Shown: positions 25,718 to 35,877 of the stretch, one piece after another
Layout of the letters: each line of letters opens with the position of its first letter
Position numbering within the stretch: position 1 is the stretch's first letter
Assembly (NCBI GenBank): GCA_013154175.1
Contig: JAADCZ010000017.1
Location: 1-41,004 of the forward strand
Direction of reading: 5' to 3'
DNA: 41,004 nucleotides
Source of the DNA: Thermodesulfobacteriota bacterium
GTDB taxonomy: Bacteria > Desulfobacterota > Dissulfuribacteria > Dissulfuribacterales > QOAL01
Made by a program: the position numbers and the translations under genes
The notes under the pieces: generated by a model
What the model was told of the DNA's origin: nothing
Seen by the model: only the letters and a program-made list of their open reading frames with translations
Databases searched by the model: none

Positions 25718-26555
25718 CTGCAACTACCTCAAAGAGCCTGTGTAATTCACCAAGGAGGTCATCTGCATCCTTAAGAGACAAGCTGTTGGCACCATCGCAT
25801 CTGGCCCTTTCAGGCTCTGGATAGACCTCCATGAAGACGCCGTCGCAACCGCATGCCACAGCGGCCCTGGCAAGATAGGGCACAAATTCCCGCTGACCGC
25901 CCGAACAGCCCTGGCCACCCCCTGGCAACTGAACACTGTGGGTTGCATCAAATATGACAGGGAAGCCCAGGGACCTCATTATGGGCAGGGAACGCATGTC
26001 CACAACCAGATTGTTGTACCCGAAACATGCACCCCTTTCTGTCAGAAGGATATTGTCATTGCCCGACTCCTTCACCTTCCCCAAGGCATGCGCCATATCC
26101 CACGGAGCAAGGAACTGGCCCTTCTTGATATTAACCACCTTGCCAGTCTTGGCGGCTGCCACGAGGATGTCTGTCTGCCTGGACAAGAATGCAGGGATCT
26201 GAAGACAGTCGACCACCTGGGAGACCGGCTCGGCCTGCTCTGGCAGATGGATATCTGTTGTGACAAGACATCCCAGGCGTTCCCTTACCTTGGACAAAAT
26301 CTCGAGCCCCTTATCGAGGCCTGGCCCACGAAAGGATGAAATAGAGGTACGGTTGGCCTTGTCGAAGGACCCCTTGAACATATAGGTGAATCCATGCTTC
26401 TGGGCAGCAGCCTTCATGAAGGAGCCTATCTCCAGGGCAAGCTCCACGTTTTCCAGCACACATGGCCCGGCTATGAGAAGGGGCGGAGCTCCAGGGCCAA
26501 CCGTCGCATCTCCAAGGGTAATGACTTTCGGGTTGTCTTTAGGATTTTTGGTCAT
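25707..26555 (-). CDS. kdsA: Kdo-8-phosphate synthase, metal-dependent type
   Basis: A 282-residue aldolase-type enzyme joining arabinose 5-phosphate and PEP to Kdo 8-phosphate. It shows [41 protein letters not shown] and [11 protein letters not shown]. Cys32 in IAGPC stands where the metal-independent E. coli enzyme has Asn. Together with the His of DATHSV, Glu of FMEVYPEPE and a following Asp, this points to the metal-dependent class (as in Aquifex). It overlaps the pyrG end by 17 bases. Confidence 0.96.
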   Translation of the reverse strand: MTKNPKDNPKVITLGDATVGPGAPPLLIAGPCVLENVELALEIGSFMKAAAQKHGFTYMFKGSFDKANRTSISSFRGPGLDKGLEILSKVRERLGCLVTTDIHLPEQAEPVSQVVDCLQIPAFLSRQTDILVAAAKTGKVVNIKKGQFLAPWDMAHALGKVKESGNDNILLTERGACFGYNNLVVDMRSLPIMRSLGFPVIFDATHSVQLPGGGQGCSGGQREFVPYLARAAVACGCDGVFMEVYPEPERARCDGANSLSLKDADDLLGELHRLFEVVADVI

Positions 26556-28182
26556 ATTTCTTCTTCAAGGCAGCCCCTATAAAGGATACGAAAAGCGGAT
26601 GAGGGTTCAGGGGCCGCGATTTGAATTCAGGGTGGAACTGGCACCCCAAGAACCAGGGGTGATCCTGTATCTCCACAATCTCGACAAGTTCCCCATTTGG
26701 GCTCAGACCTGAAATTTTAAGACCTGCCTTCTCGAGGCTTTCCCTGTAAAAATTATTGAATTCATAACGGTGCCTGTGCCTTTCAAATATTTCTTCCTTC
26801 TGGTAGGCATCATAGGCAGTGGTGTCGTGCACGAGCCTGCAAGGGTAGGCGCCAAGGCGCATCGTTCCGCCCATCTGGCTGTTTTCGTCCCTCTTCTGGA
26901 TGGTGTCGGTCCGGTAGTCGTACCACTCCTTCATGAGGTAAATTACCGGGTCTGGAGTGTTGGGAGCAAACTCGGTACTGTCCGCCATAGATATTCCAGC
27001 CACATTTCTTGCAAACTCTATGACTGCCAATTGCATTCCAAGGCAGATCCCGAAGAACGGTATCTTGTTTTCCCTGGCATATTGAATGGCCTCCAGCTTT
27101 CCTGGGATTCCCCTGCTTCCAAACCCGCCAGGAACGAGCACGCCATCCACAGATGCGAGCCTGTCTTCGAGCTCCTTGCCCTTTACCTCGTCGGAATTGA
27201 CAAAATCTATCTCCACCTTGGTGTTATTGGCTATGCCTCCATGAAACAGGGCCTCGTTGAGGCTCTTGTAAGACTCCCGCAGATTGACATACTTGCCAAC
27301 CATGGCGATCTTGACCGAGTACTGGGGCTGCTCAATCTTTGCCATGAGATTTTCCCAGGCAGTGAGCACGGGTTGCCTCGTCCAGATGTTGAGACATTCG
27401 ACGATTCTCTCATCGAGCCCCTCCCTGTGAAAACAAAGGGGCACCTCATAAATGCACTTGACATCCTTGGCCGTGATTACCCTGTCTTCCTTGACATCGC
27501 AAAAGAGGGCTATCTTTGCCTTTATTTCCGGTGCGAGATCCATCTCTGTGCGGCAAAGTATTATGTCGGGCTGAATACCTATCGAACGCAACTCTTTTAC
27601 GCTGTGCTGGGTGGGTTTTGTCTTTAGCTCCCCTGCAGCCTTGATAAAAGGCACATAGGTGACGTGGATATAGAGGGTGTTGTCACGTCCAAGGTCCCCA
27701 CGAAGCTGTCTTATGGCCTCGATAAAGGGAAGGCCCTCGATGTCTCCGATTGTCCCTCCGATTTCCACAATGGCAATGTCTGCCTCGCCATTCAGCTGGA
27801 GTATGGCCTGCTTTATCTCGTCGGTGACGTGGGGAATTACCTGGACTGTGCCTCCAAGATAGTCCCCTGCGCGCTCCTTGGTGATTACGCTGTAATAGAT
27901 GCGCCCAGAGGTGTAGTTGTGGCGCTGGCCACACTTTACACTGGTGTAACGCTCATAATGCCCCAGGTCTAGGTCTGTCTCAGCACCATCGTCGGTAACA
28001 TACACCTCGCCATGCTGAAACGGGTTCATCGTCCCTGGATCAACATTGATATAAGGGTCAAGCTTTTGAAGGGTAACGGTCAACCCCCTAGCCTCGAGCA
28101 GCGCCCCGATGGAGGCAGCTGCCAGTCCCTTACCCAAAGAAGATAAGACTCCTCCTGTCACAAATATGAATTTAGTCTTCAT
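26539..28182 (-). CDS. pyrG: CTP synthase
   Basis: A 547-residue CTP synthase making CTP from UTP, ATP and glutamine. The N-terminal synthetase part has [17 protein letters not shown] and [19 protein letters not shown]. The C-terminal class I amidotransferase has the nucleophile Cys near residue 380 in FFGICLGMQ and the late HPEFKSRP block. First gene of the long minus-strand run; CTP feeds CMP-Kdo formation, which may explain the link to kdsA. Confidence 0.98.
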   Translation of the reverse strand: MKTKFIFVTGGVLSSLGKGLAAASIGALLEARGLTVTLQKLDPYINVDPGTMNPFQHGEVYVTDDGAETDLDLGHYERYTSVKCGQRHNYTSGRIYYSVITKERAGDYLGGTVQVIPHVTDEIKQAILQLNGEADIAIVEIGGTIGDIEGLPFIEAIRQLRGDLGRDNTLYIHVTYVPFIKAAGELKTKPTQHSVKELRSIGIQPDIILCRTEMDLAPEIKAKIALFCDVKEDRVITAKDVKCIYEVPLCFHREGLDERIVECLNIWTRQPVLTAWENLMAKIEQPQYSVKIAMVGKYVNLRESYKSLNEALFHGGIANNTKVEIDFVNSDEVKGKELEDRLASVDGVLVPGGFGSRGIPGKLEAIQYARENKIPFFGICLGMQLAVIEFARNVAGISMADSTEFAPNTPDPVIYLMKEWYDYRTDTIQKRDENSQMGGTMRLGAYPCRLVHDTTAYDAYQKEEIFERHRHRYEFNNFYRESLEKAGLKISGLSPNGELVEIVEIQDHPWFLGCQFHPEFKSRPLNPHPLFVSFIGAALKKKYDQKS

Positions 28183-28219
28183 CTCTGCCCTACCACACCC
28201 TTCTTTGTTTAAAGGCCAA

Positions 28220-28254
28220 AATCAAAAAGCCGGACTACCTATCGGCGGCCCGGC
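28220..28254 (-). terminator. Rho-independent terminator after the ACT/paaK pair
   Basis: GCCGGGC / GTCCGGC (one G-U pair; 28248-28254 with 28229-28235) encloses a 12-base loop and is followed on the minus strand by TTTTTGATTTT. It separates the paaK-ACT unit from pyrG. Confidence 0.7.
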
Positions 28255-28274
28255 GATTTACAAGCCACGATTCG

Positions 28275-28718
28275 TTAGTCGTAAAAAAACATTGGCTCAA
28301 CAAGCCTTATACCTGCCTCGTCCAGGGCCTTGAGCGCCTCCTCAAGCTTATGGGAGGGCACCTTGAACACCAAGACGGCCTTGCTGGAATCCCCAACGAA
28401 GGCATAGGTATAATCGATGTTTATGTCTGCATCTGAAAGGACCTTAACGACGCTGTAGAAGCTACCTGGTTCGTCAGGCACTTCCACTGCGAAAACGTCC
28501 TGCTCCCTGAGGGTGAAGCCCGCTGATGACAGAACGCTCTTGGCCTTTTCCGGATTGTTCACCACGAGTCGAAGTATGCCAAACTCTGCCGACTCGGCAA
28601 GGGCCAAGGCCCTGATGTTAATGGAGGCATTCTTAAGGGCCTCGGTTACCTCGAGCAGCCTTCCCTTACGATTTTCCAAAAAAATGGAGAGTTGTTTGAC
28701 GCCATATTTGTTAATCAT
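28275..28718 (-). CDS. Tandem ACT-domain protein
   Basis: A 147-residue protein made of two ACT domains (about 6-70 and 74-140), with [20 protein letters not shown] and [17 protein letters not shown] as their starts. ACT domains bind amino acids or similar small ligands. It overlaps the paaK end by 8 bases. This ACT/PaaK pairing recurs in anaerobic bacteria and archaea, and a ligand-sensing role for the CoA-ligase step is reasonable but not shown. Confidence 0.88.
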   Translation of the reverse strand: MINKYGVKQLSIFLENRKGRLLEVTEALKNASINIRALALAESAEFGILRLVVNNPEKAKSVLSSAGFTLREQDVFAVEVPDEPGSFYSVVKVLSDADINIDYTYAFVGDSSKAVLVFKVPSHKLEEALKALDEAGIRLVEPMFFYD

Positions 28719-30024
28719 TTTTCTTCAACCCCTCTGCCTCTCTCTTGTCGATAATCCTCTTGGCCTTTCCCATACTCCTTTCAAGGGTCTTGGGCTCTAC
28801 CAACTTGATTCTGACATTGATGTACAGGTCGTTGAGCATCTCTTGCTGGAGTTTTGCCTTGAGCTGCTCAAGGGCCCCGATTCCATCCTTGAAGACCCTG
28901 TCATCAACCTCGACCCATACTTCCAGTTTATCGAGAACACCCTTCTTGTCGAGAACAATCACATAGTTTGGAGTAACGCCCTCGACCTTTGTAAGAACGT
29001 GTTCCACCTGGGATGGAAATACGTTTACGCCGTTGACAATGAGCATGTCGTCGGCCCTGCCCTTGACAGACTCCATAACGGTTAGGGTGCGTCCACATTT
29101 GCACGGCTCCCTGTGCAAGACTGTTATGTCTTTGGTACGGTAACGGATTATGGGCAGTGCCTGCTTTGTGACTGTGGTAAATACGAGCTCCCCTTCTGTT
29201 CCGTCGGGCAGAACCTCGCCGGTGTTGGTATCGATGACTTCTGGAATGAAGTGGTCTTCGAATATGTGCAGATGTCCATAGGGGCAGCCTGCAGCAACGC
29301 CAGGCCCTATGATTTCAGAAAGACCATAGGCCTCGATGTAGATGAGGCCCCAAACATCCCTAAGGGCCTGTCTGAGCCCTTCGCTAGCAGGCTCGGCACC
29401 GAAGAAGCCTGCCCTTATCTTGAAGTCCTTTGAAAGATCATAACCTTCTTCCTTTGCCACCTCGGCCATGTGAAGGGCGAAGGACGGAGTGGAACAGAGG
29501 ATGGTTGCTCCAAAATCCTTCATCAAGAGGAGCTGTCTCTTGGTGAATCCGCCACTTGAAGGTACAACTGCTGCACCAACCTTCTCTGCACCATAATGAA
29601 ATCCGAGGCCTCCGGTGAAAAGCCCATATCCGTAGGCATTGTGAACCACGTCCTTGGGGCCCACGTCCACCATTTTCATTGACCTTGCCATGACCTCTAT
29701 CCACACCTCCATGTCATGACGTGTGTAACCCACAACGGTCGGCTTGCCGGTCGTACCTGAAGAGGAGTGGATTCTCACTACCTGATCCATTGGAACAGTG
29801 AAGAGTCCAAAGGGATAATGGTCACGCAGGTCCTGCTTGGTGGTAAAGGGCAAGCGTTGAAGGTCATCCAAGGACCTGACATCCTCTGGCTTGATGCCCA
29901 ATTCATCGAACTTCTTCTTATAGAATGGCACCAAGTGATAGACCCTTTGAACCGTATCCTGCAGCCGTTTCAATTGCAGCCTTTCAAGCTCCTCCCTGGG
30001 AGCCCCCTCGATTTGATTCCACAT
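28711..30024 (-). CDS. paaK: Phenylacetate-CoA ligase family protein
   Basis: A 437-residue adenylate-forming enzyme. The phosphate loop is [15 protein letters not shown], and the PaaK-type blocks [29 protein letters not shown] and the C-terminal [19 protein letters not shown] are present. It activates an aryl acid (phenylacetate or related) to its CoA thioester with ATP. In anaerobes it is often linked to aromatic amino acid breakdown through indolepyruvate:ferredoxin oxidoreductase, which is not in the window. GGGAGGAG lies 10 bases before the ATG. Confidence 0.92.
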   Translation of the reverse strand: MWNQIEGAPREELERLQLKRLQDTVQRVYHLVPFYKKKFDELGIKPEDVRSLDDLQRLPFTTKQDLRDHYPFGLFTVPMDQVVRIHSSSGTTGKPTVVGYTRHDMEVWIEVMARSMKMVDVGPKDVVHNAYGYGLFTGGLGFHYGAEKVGAAVVPSSGGFTKRQLLLMKDFGATILCSTPSFALHMAEVAKEEGYDLSKDFKIRAGFFGAEPASEGLRQALRDVWGLIYIEAYGLSEIIGPGVAAGCPYGHLHIFEDHFIPEVIDTNTGEVLPDGTEGELVFTTVTKQALPIIRYRTKDITVLHREPCKCGRTLTVMESVKGRADDMLIVNGVNVFPSQVEHVLTKVEGVTPNYVIVLDKKGVLDKLEVWVEVDDRVFKDGIGALEQLKAKLQQEMLNDLYINVRIKLVEPKTLERSMGKAKRIIDKREAEGLKKND

Positions 30025-30221
30025 TGTCTCAGTACTCCTCCCGACTTGTATTAAACCCCTTGAAACAGATTACGACCTTAGGACGCTCTTCTTTTTTTAT
30101 GCATATTTCATGCACACTTGATAAAAACTTCACCATTGCCCAAGGCCAATAGGTGTTTCAAAAGATCCACGGATTTTTAAAAAATATCAATCTGACAGCT
30201 TTACCATACCAAAAAATTTGT

Positions 30222-30881
30222 TCAAGACCCTGTTGACCCACTGACAGGTGGCTTGATGGCCAACCTTATGATTGCATTGATGGCTGCCACTGCAACTGGA
30301 GTTCCACCTTTTCTTCCAACACAGGTTATAAAGGGGACCCTCGAGCGTTTCAGCAGCTCTTCCTTCGACTCGGCTGCATTGACAAATCCAACAGGCACCC
30401 CAATGACCAGCTGCGGCAGGAAATTGCCCTCTTCCATGAGATCCAGCAGTTTCAGGAGGGCTGTGGGCGCATTTCCAATGACAACTACGCCTGCCTCCAT
30501 CCTGGCTGCAAGCTCCATGGCGGCCTCGGCCATTGTCCCGCCAAGTTCAGTGGCAAGACTTCTGCATTCGGGCGTTCCCATGGGGGATGTCACTATTGTG
30601 CCCTGCCGAGGAAGCAGGCGTGAACTTATGCCAGAGACTGCCATCTGGGTATCGGCAACTATGGGGCGCCCTTGCCTTACGGCTTCCATGCCTGCCTCGA
30701 TGGCCTCTGGATGAAATCTCAGGTTTTTGGCAAAATCGAAATCGGCAGTGGCGTGAATAATCCTTTTGACAACTTGCAGCTCATCCTCGGTGAAGGATGT
30801 TGGCCCAAGCTCCTCTTCGATAATTTCCATGCTGAGCCTTTCTATCTCTGGCCCTGTCAATCCTTTGATGAGTGGCGACAT
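30222..30881 (-). CDS. cobH: Precorrin-8X/cobalt-precorrin-8 methylmutase
   Basis: A 219-residue CobH/CbiC family mutase that moves a methyl group from C-11 to C-12 in corrin synthesis. The catalytic His43 lies in RIIHATADFDF, and PIVADTQMAVSGI, IGNAPTALLKL and IGVPVGFVNAAESK are family blocks. No other cobalamin genes are near, so it is isolated here. The ATG is preceded by GGGGAAAG. In an anaerobe the cobalt-early (CbiC) name may suit better. Confidence 0.93.
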   Translation of the reverse strand: MSPLIKGLTGPEIERLSMEIIEEELGPTSFTEDELQVVKRIIHATADFDFAKNLRFHPEAIEAGMEAVRQGRPIVADTQMAVSGISSRLLPRQGTIVTSPMGTPECRSLATELGGTMAEAAMELAARMEAGVVVIGNAPTALLKLLDLMEEGNFLPQLVIGVPVGFVNAAESKEELLKRSRVPFITCVGRKGGTPVAVAAINAIIRLAIKPPVSGSTGS

Positions 30882-30943
30882 TTAGAACTTTCCCCTTGCT
30901 AAGAATTGTCTGCTCCTATCTGGTGCAGATTTGGCACCTGAGA

Positions 30944-32005
30944 CTATCCACTCCCGCTGCCTTCGTCCACCTTGTTTGACCTTTTGAGCAGTGCCTCTGC
31001 CTCTGAATTGGTTCCAAGCAATACTGCGAGCCATTTGGTACGCTTGTTGACGCCCATGGCTATCTTTAGAGACATTGTGATGGGCACTGAAAGAAACATG
31101 CCCACTGGGCCCAAGACCCACCCCCAAAATGCCATCGACAAGAATATTACCAGGGGAGAGAGCCCCACGCCCTCGCCCATTAGCCTAGGCTCAAGGATAT
31201 TTCCAATGGCTATGTTCACCACTATGTAGATGGTCAAGGTAATGAGGCAGTGCCCAAAACCCAGTTTGACTAGGGCTAGCAACACAGCAGGCACAGCAGC
31301 GATTATTGAGCCAATTGTGGGAATGAAGTTCAGGGCAAATGCACACACGCCCCACAGGGCAGGAAAATCAACGCCCTGTATCATGAGCCCCAGCCAAATT
31401 AGGAGTCCTGTGAGGAAGCTCGTGAAGGTTTTGATGGCAAAAAAGTTGTTTATGCCATTCATTATGAGCTTCAGCTCCCTGGTCTCGCGAAAGCCCAGGC
31501 TGTTCAATGCCTCTATCTTGTAGATCATGCCTCCTGCCTCTAGGAGCATGAATATAAGAGTCAAAATTATGACAAAGGTGTTGGTAATGAGCACTCCCAT
31601 GCTCTTCAAGGTCGAGGCCGCAAAGGACATGACCTTGGATACATCGAGCTCCTTCAAGACTGCAAGCTCTACGTCGGTAAACCCAAGCTTCTTTGCAAAC
31701 TCTGTCACCTGCCCGTAAATGGCCCCAAGCCTCTGCTGATACACAGGAAGTTCCCTTGTGAATTCGGCAACAGAGGTCCCCAAAAGGGCCCCGAGACCGG
31801 TTTCCATGAGAATGAATATCAGTATGAGAAAAACTATGGAGAGCCAGTCGGGCAAACCCTTTTTCCTGAGCCAGAAGAGTATGGGGGATGCCAGGACGGC
31901 AAAGAAGGCTGCCAGCAAAAATGGCACGATGACAGAGGTGCATGCCTTTATTCCGGCAATAATGACGATAAATGCTGCCAAATTGATTAAAAACGAGCTA
32001 ATCAC
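30944..32005 (-). CDS. AI-2E family membrane permease
   Basis: A 353-residue membrane protein of the AI-2 exporter-like family (PerM/TqsA/YdiK group) with about eight hydrophobic segments in the family pattern: two pairs near the N-terminus, a soluble helical stretch (about 85-135), and the conserved NFIPTIGSIIAAVPA and GNILEPRLMGEGVGLSPL blocks. Starts with GTG behind GAGGTG. The substrate cannot be told; family members include sodium/proton antiporters as well as putative AI-2 exporters. Confidence 0.88.
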   Translation of the reverse strand: MISSFLINLAAFIVIIAGIKACTSVIVPFLLAAFFAVLASPILFWLRKKGLPDWLSIVFLILIFILMETGLGALLGTSVAEFTRELPVYQQRLGAIYGQVTEFAKKLGFTDVELAVLKELDVSKVMSFAASTLKSMGVLITNTFVIILTLIFMLLEAGGMIYKIEALNSLGFRETRELKLIMNGINNFFAIKTFTSFLTGLLIWLGLMIQGVDFPALWGVCAFALNFIPTIGSIIAAVPAVLLALVKLGFGHCLITLTIYIVVNIAIGNILEPRLMGEGVGLSPLVIFLSMAFWGWVLGPVGMFLSVPITMSLKIAMGVNKRTKWLAVLLGTNSEAEALLKRSNKVDEGSGSG

Positions 32006-32093
32006 ACGCCCACCTCAGCTCCATCGTTGGAAACAAGACATGCAAGATACCGATGAAAGGGACTTACAATTGCGCCCACAACCTGGGCCATCA

Positions 32094-35000
32094 CTAGTGC
32101 ACCATATTGAAGGGTGCCGTGAGCACATTAAAAATCAACTTCTTAAACAGGTCCGTGACGGCCTTTGTCTGCAAGGTATCCACCTTTGGGTCCCTCCAGT
32201 TGCCACTCAACTTTACCGGTATGGCAAAAAGGGATTTATTCTTTCCCCCGATGATACCCCCAATTATGGGCAAACTGGTAATTATGGTATCAACGGTTTT
32301 CAAAGGCTGTATAAATATTATCAGATCCAGGGTCTTTTTATCCAGAAATACATCGCCTGTACCGTAAAAATTTATACCAGACCCCTTGATGTATGCCTTT
32401 TCGAGGTGCACCCTGCCAGACTTGATCTTGGCATCCACCAGCATCTTCTTGTAGGGGGATGAACCTTCCAGCAGCCCCTTGTTGAGAGAGAAGATGTCAA
32501 CCACGTTCACCACACTGAATATCTTTGACAAAAGCCCGAACTTGTGGATGTAGCCATCCCTTGCCTCGATCTTGAGTCTGCCATTGCCCAATAAGACCCT
32601 GTTTGCTCCCCTAAGATACAGATCCAGGCTGAGCCTGCCTGTTATAAGGTCCTGTTTTATCCCCAGACAGTCCAGCACTTCCTCGAAACGGGCCGTCTTC
32701 TTAGGGGGTGTGATTGCTGAAAACTCTGTCATGAAGGAGCCATCTACCCTTTCCTTCCTGAGGTAGACGTCGAGTCCGCAGGTGTCGTCTGAATAAACGT
32801 CCATTTCCTCAAGGACGTTTCCATCGAGCTGCGCCTGGCCCCTTAGATTTCTGAGCACAATTACATGGGGCTTTCCCGTTTTTGATTTGGCAAAGTCCGT
32901 TACGGCATATCTTGCCTCACCTATGTCGAAGGCAAGGTTTACATCCAGGGCCTTTAGCATTGCCTCAACGAGTTCATTTGAATTCGAAGAGGCCTTTCCC
33001 GAATGTCCACGCCCGGCTTTGGACTTCTTTGCCTGGCTTTCGGCAGACTCCTGAATCATGGAGAAGACCCTTGGGGACAGCACTGGGCAAACGAGCTTCA
33101 GCCTGCCCTGCAACCTGTGGGGATGGGTCTCGAAGCGGCCCTGCAAGGTCATTTCATCGTCGAAGACCTTGAATGAAGAATCAATGCGACCCTTTCCATC
33201 CACTGCCTCAAGGTGCAGGGTATCAAAGAATAGATCCACATCCTTGCTCCAGATCCACTTCAGCTTTTTAGCATCCAAAACGCCCTGCACCACCAGGTTC
33301 GGAGCCCCCTGTGCCAACTCGAAACCAAAGTCAAAATCCCCCTTGGCATCACCAAAGAGCAGGGTATTCTTCTTGAGAATCTTATCGAGAACCTCCCCTT
33401 CCAACTCGCCCCTGAAGGAAAATGACAGACGCTTCTTCCTTCTTTGAGTCGAGCGGGCAAAACCTATACGGCAAGACCTCTCACCTCGTGTGATATCGAT
33501 CTTGCTGAGCTCCAGAAATCCAGGGCCGTTCTTGCCAGCGAGTTCAACCTGCACCCCAGAGGACATCCACCTGAGCCCACCCTGAAAGGCGGTTATATGG
33601 CCATTATCCACAGTCACCTTGAAGGCCCTTGCCTCAAAGGGAAGACGGGGCTCAAACTCGTCGAGATGAAGCCCCTTGGCCCTAAACCATTTCCACAGCC
33701 CCCTGTTCACCAGGGTGTCTGCCTTTATCCACCCCTTCCAGTGTCTAAAACCACGATGGTGTAGATCTGCCCACAACCTGGCCTTGTTTCGGCCAAGGCG
33801 TAGATTGAGCTGTCTTGCCGCCACCTGGTCTGTTGAAACAGTCAGCTGCCCAGCTCCCAGCATTACTGGCATGGGAACCAACCTCGACTGCACGTGCACT
33901 GCTTCCGGATTCAGGGTGAAGAGAAACCTTACAGAAGCTGGGTCACTGGCGCGAAAGTCAAGGTTCGCCCTTCTCACCTTCACGTAACCCGACATGGCCA
34001 GGCGCATCTCTTTGATGAAATCTGTATGAAAGTTGAAGCGATTACACAACTCGAGAACAGACTCTGTCTTTATGTGCCCCCTTGCCCTGGAAATTTTCAC
34101 TCTGAGATCATGTCCCTTCCAGGAAACCACACCAGACAAACCCTTTATTGAGTTTGGCCCTAAAGAGCCACTTAGGTCATTTATGGACAGCTCATCCTGA
34201 AAGTAGCTCGCCCTTGCCCCATGAATGGCCACGGGCATACCCACTGTCTCGTAGAAACCGGCAAGCTTCACACTTTTCACATCTATCTTCACATGCTTGT
34301 CATGTTTGCGGTCTCCTATCCTGAGCCTACCAGAAAGCACCCCCTTGAGCTTTGCGAGACGCGACAGCTCTTCATGCACCAAGTCGTTATGACTGAACTT
34401 CAAAAGGGCCCATTTCACATCCTGTGCAGGGCTTACCACCTGGATATCCAGCTTGAACTGTTCCCGACCCTTTGAAAGGCCAAGGACAAGGGAGCCAGCC
34501 GTCCCTTTGCTCGACCTTAGTGACGCCACGACATCCCGTGCATAAAGAACTCCATCCAGTATCTCAAAGGAGCCAGTTGCAGAGTCCACGAAGAAGTCCT
34601 CGTCCTTGACGTAGAGCTTCACACCCTTGGCCCTGCCCCTGATTTCCATATCGGACAGGGAGTGCCACTTGACGGCAGGTGCATCCATGTGAAGTGTTGC
34701 CTGCGTCACCATACCTGCCCTGACTGCCCGGCAATAGTCCGTAACGTCCTTGTCCTTTATCGATAGTGCCAAGAGGGCCTGTCTTATCTGGGCCAGATCA
34801 AAGTCCTTGCCAGACAACTCGGCCCAAATACGATAGCCGTTATCCTTCTTGTAAAGCTTTATCTCACCCTTTACGAAGAACTTGGGCCGTTGAAAGGTGA
34901 GCTCCTTTAGCTCGACATGCCCTGTGCCATGTTTGTACTCATAGGCCATGTCCAGGCTGCCACATGAAAATATTGCCTTTGAAGCCCCACCTTTCGTTAC

Positions 35001-35747
35001 AAAGCAGTTGGAATATGCCTTAACCTTTCCCCTGGACCACTCGAGGCCCTTGCCCTGTGCCTCGAGGTGAAAATTCAAAAATCCGTAGGAAGGAAACTGC
35101 TTCTTCGTCGTCACATCCTTGACCTTGAGTGCCGTAAGATCCAGCTGCTCCACTGTGCCCTTGAACTCATAGCCAAGATCCTTGAGATTGACATGGCCTT
35201 CCAGGGCAACCCGTTTTGCCTGTCGCGTGTTTCCCTGAAGCTTTGCCGCCACCACATCTCCCTCTATTTCAAGGGAACCGTAAAGGTTTTTTACATAAGG
35301 GCGCCTGTCCTTAAAGGGGAACAGAGGCAGTGTCACCTTCTTTGAAATCTCCACAAAGCCGTTTCTTACGCGAATCCACCTGGGCAGAGTCGTCTCTTTT
35401 TCTTCCTTCTTGGTGATTTTCAGGATGATTAAGTGGACATCCTCCAAACTGATGCCTCCGATGGCAGGTTTGCCTGAAATGACAGAGATCCAGTCTGGAT
35501 AGACGCTTGCATAGGATGCATCCAGGGAAAATTCCTCACTCTTGATGCTGAGGTTGCTAAAGGCCAGATGAGGTGTGGGAAGCCAGTACCAGTTGAGGTC
35601 TGAATAGGAGGTAGTTGCGTGAAGCTCCTTTTTCAGCAAATCAACAATGGCATCTCGCGCCTTGACTGAAGAGGTTATCCAATGGGGAACGAACAGACCA
35701 CCGACCAAAAAAAGAAAAAGAAGAATACCAAAAAACCAGCGTTTCAT
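32094..35747 (-). CDS. AsmA-like large inner-membrane-anchored protein
   Basis: A 1217-residue protein with one N-terminal membrane segment (about 3-22, WFFGILLFLFLVGGLFVP) and a very long beta-rich periplasmic part of repeating strands. The C-terminal AsmA-like domain (about 1050-1180) includes NGRLKIEARDGYI, LVDAKIKSGRVHLEKAYIKG, NFYGTGDVFLD and IPVKLSGNWRDPKV. Such proteins (AsmA, YhdP, TamB relatives) are thought to form grooves that carry phospholipids to the outer membrane. A Ser/Lys-rich linker occurs near residue 910. No recognisable partner genes nearby. Confidence 0.82.
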   Translation of the reverse strand: MKRWFFGILLFLFLVGGLFVPHWITSSVKARDAIVDLLKKELHATTSYSDLNWYWLPTPHLAFSNLSIKSEEFSLDASYASVYPDWISVISGKPAIGGISLEDVHLIILKITKKEEKETTLPRWIRVRNGFVEISKKVTLPLFPFKDRRPYVKNLYGSLEIEGDVVAAKLQGNTRQAKRVALEGHVNLKDLGYEFKGTVEQLDLTALKVKDVTTKKQFPSYGFLNFHLEAQGKGLEWSRGKVKAYSNCFVTKGGASKAIFSCGSLDMAYEYKHGTGHVELKELTFQRPKFFVKGEIKLYKKDNGYRIWAELSGKDFDLAQIRQALLALSIKDKDVTDYCRAVRAGMVTQATLHMDAPAVKWHSLSDMEIRGRAKGVKLYVKDEDFFVDSATGSFEILDGVLYARDVVASLRSSKGTAGSLVLGLSKGREQFKLDIQVVSPAQDVKWALLKFSHNDLVHEELSRLAKLKGVLSGRLRIGDRKHDKHVKIDVKSVKLAGFYETVGMPVAIHGARASYFQDELSINDLSGSLGPNSIKGLSGVVSWKGHDLRVKISRARGHIKTESVLELCNRFNFHTDFIKEMRLAMSGYVKVRRANLDFRASDPASVRFLFTLNPEAVHVQSRLVPMPVMLGAGQLTVSTDQVAARQLNLRLGRNKARLWADLHHRGFRHWKGWIKADTLVNRGLWKWFRAKGLHLDEFEPRLPFEARAFKVTVDNGHITAFQGGLRWMSSGVQVELAGKNGPGFLELSKIDITRGERSCRIGFARSTQRRKKRLSFSFRGELEGEVLDKILKKNTLLFGDAKGDFDFGFELAQGAPNLVVQGVLDAKKLKWIWSKDVDLFFDTLHLEAVDGKGRIDSSFKVFDDEMTLQGRFETHPHRLQGRLKLVCPVLSPRVFSMIQESAESQAKKSKAGRGHSGKASSNSNELVEAMLKALDVNLAFDIGEARYAVTDFAKSKTGKPHVIVLRNLRGQAQLDGNVLEEMDVYSDDTCGLDVYLRKERVDGSFMTEFSAITPPKKTARFEEVLDCLGIKQDLITGRLSLDLYLRGANRVLLGNGRLKIEARDGYIHKFGLLSKIFSVVNVVDIFSLNKGLLEGSSPYKKMLVDAKIKSGRVHLEKAYIKGSGINFYGTGDVFLDKKTLDLIIFIQPLKTVDTIITSLPIIGGIIGGKNKSLFAIPVKLSGNWRDPKVDTLQTKAVTDLFKKLIFNVLTAPFNMVH

Positions 35748-35877
35748 GAAATAGCTTTTATAACCGTTAACCTAACCGAGCTCCCTACTCCCTTGGGCAA
35801 ACAACCTAAACCGAATACCGACATTCAAGCCTTTATATTTGCTTTACCTGGCCCTGCCCACAACTAGACCGCTTCAA

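Noticed and set aside
26770-27627. Plus-strand open frame of 285 codons
   Set aside because: It is antisense to pyrG, with no motif and no independent signal.
30100-30114. TGCAT-N5-ATGCA dyad upstream of paaK
   Set aside because: The arms are only 5 bp in AT-rich DNA and no firm promoter is attached; too likely by chance.
30120-30160. Possible sigma54 promoter before paaK
   Set aside because: A TTGGCC is present on the minus strand, but no TTGC element lies at the required spacing.
31368-31943. Minus-strand open frame of 191 codons in another frame
   Set aside because: It is inside the AI-2E permease gene in a shifted frame, rich in His/Arg/Cys as expected for a shadow.
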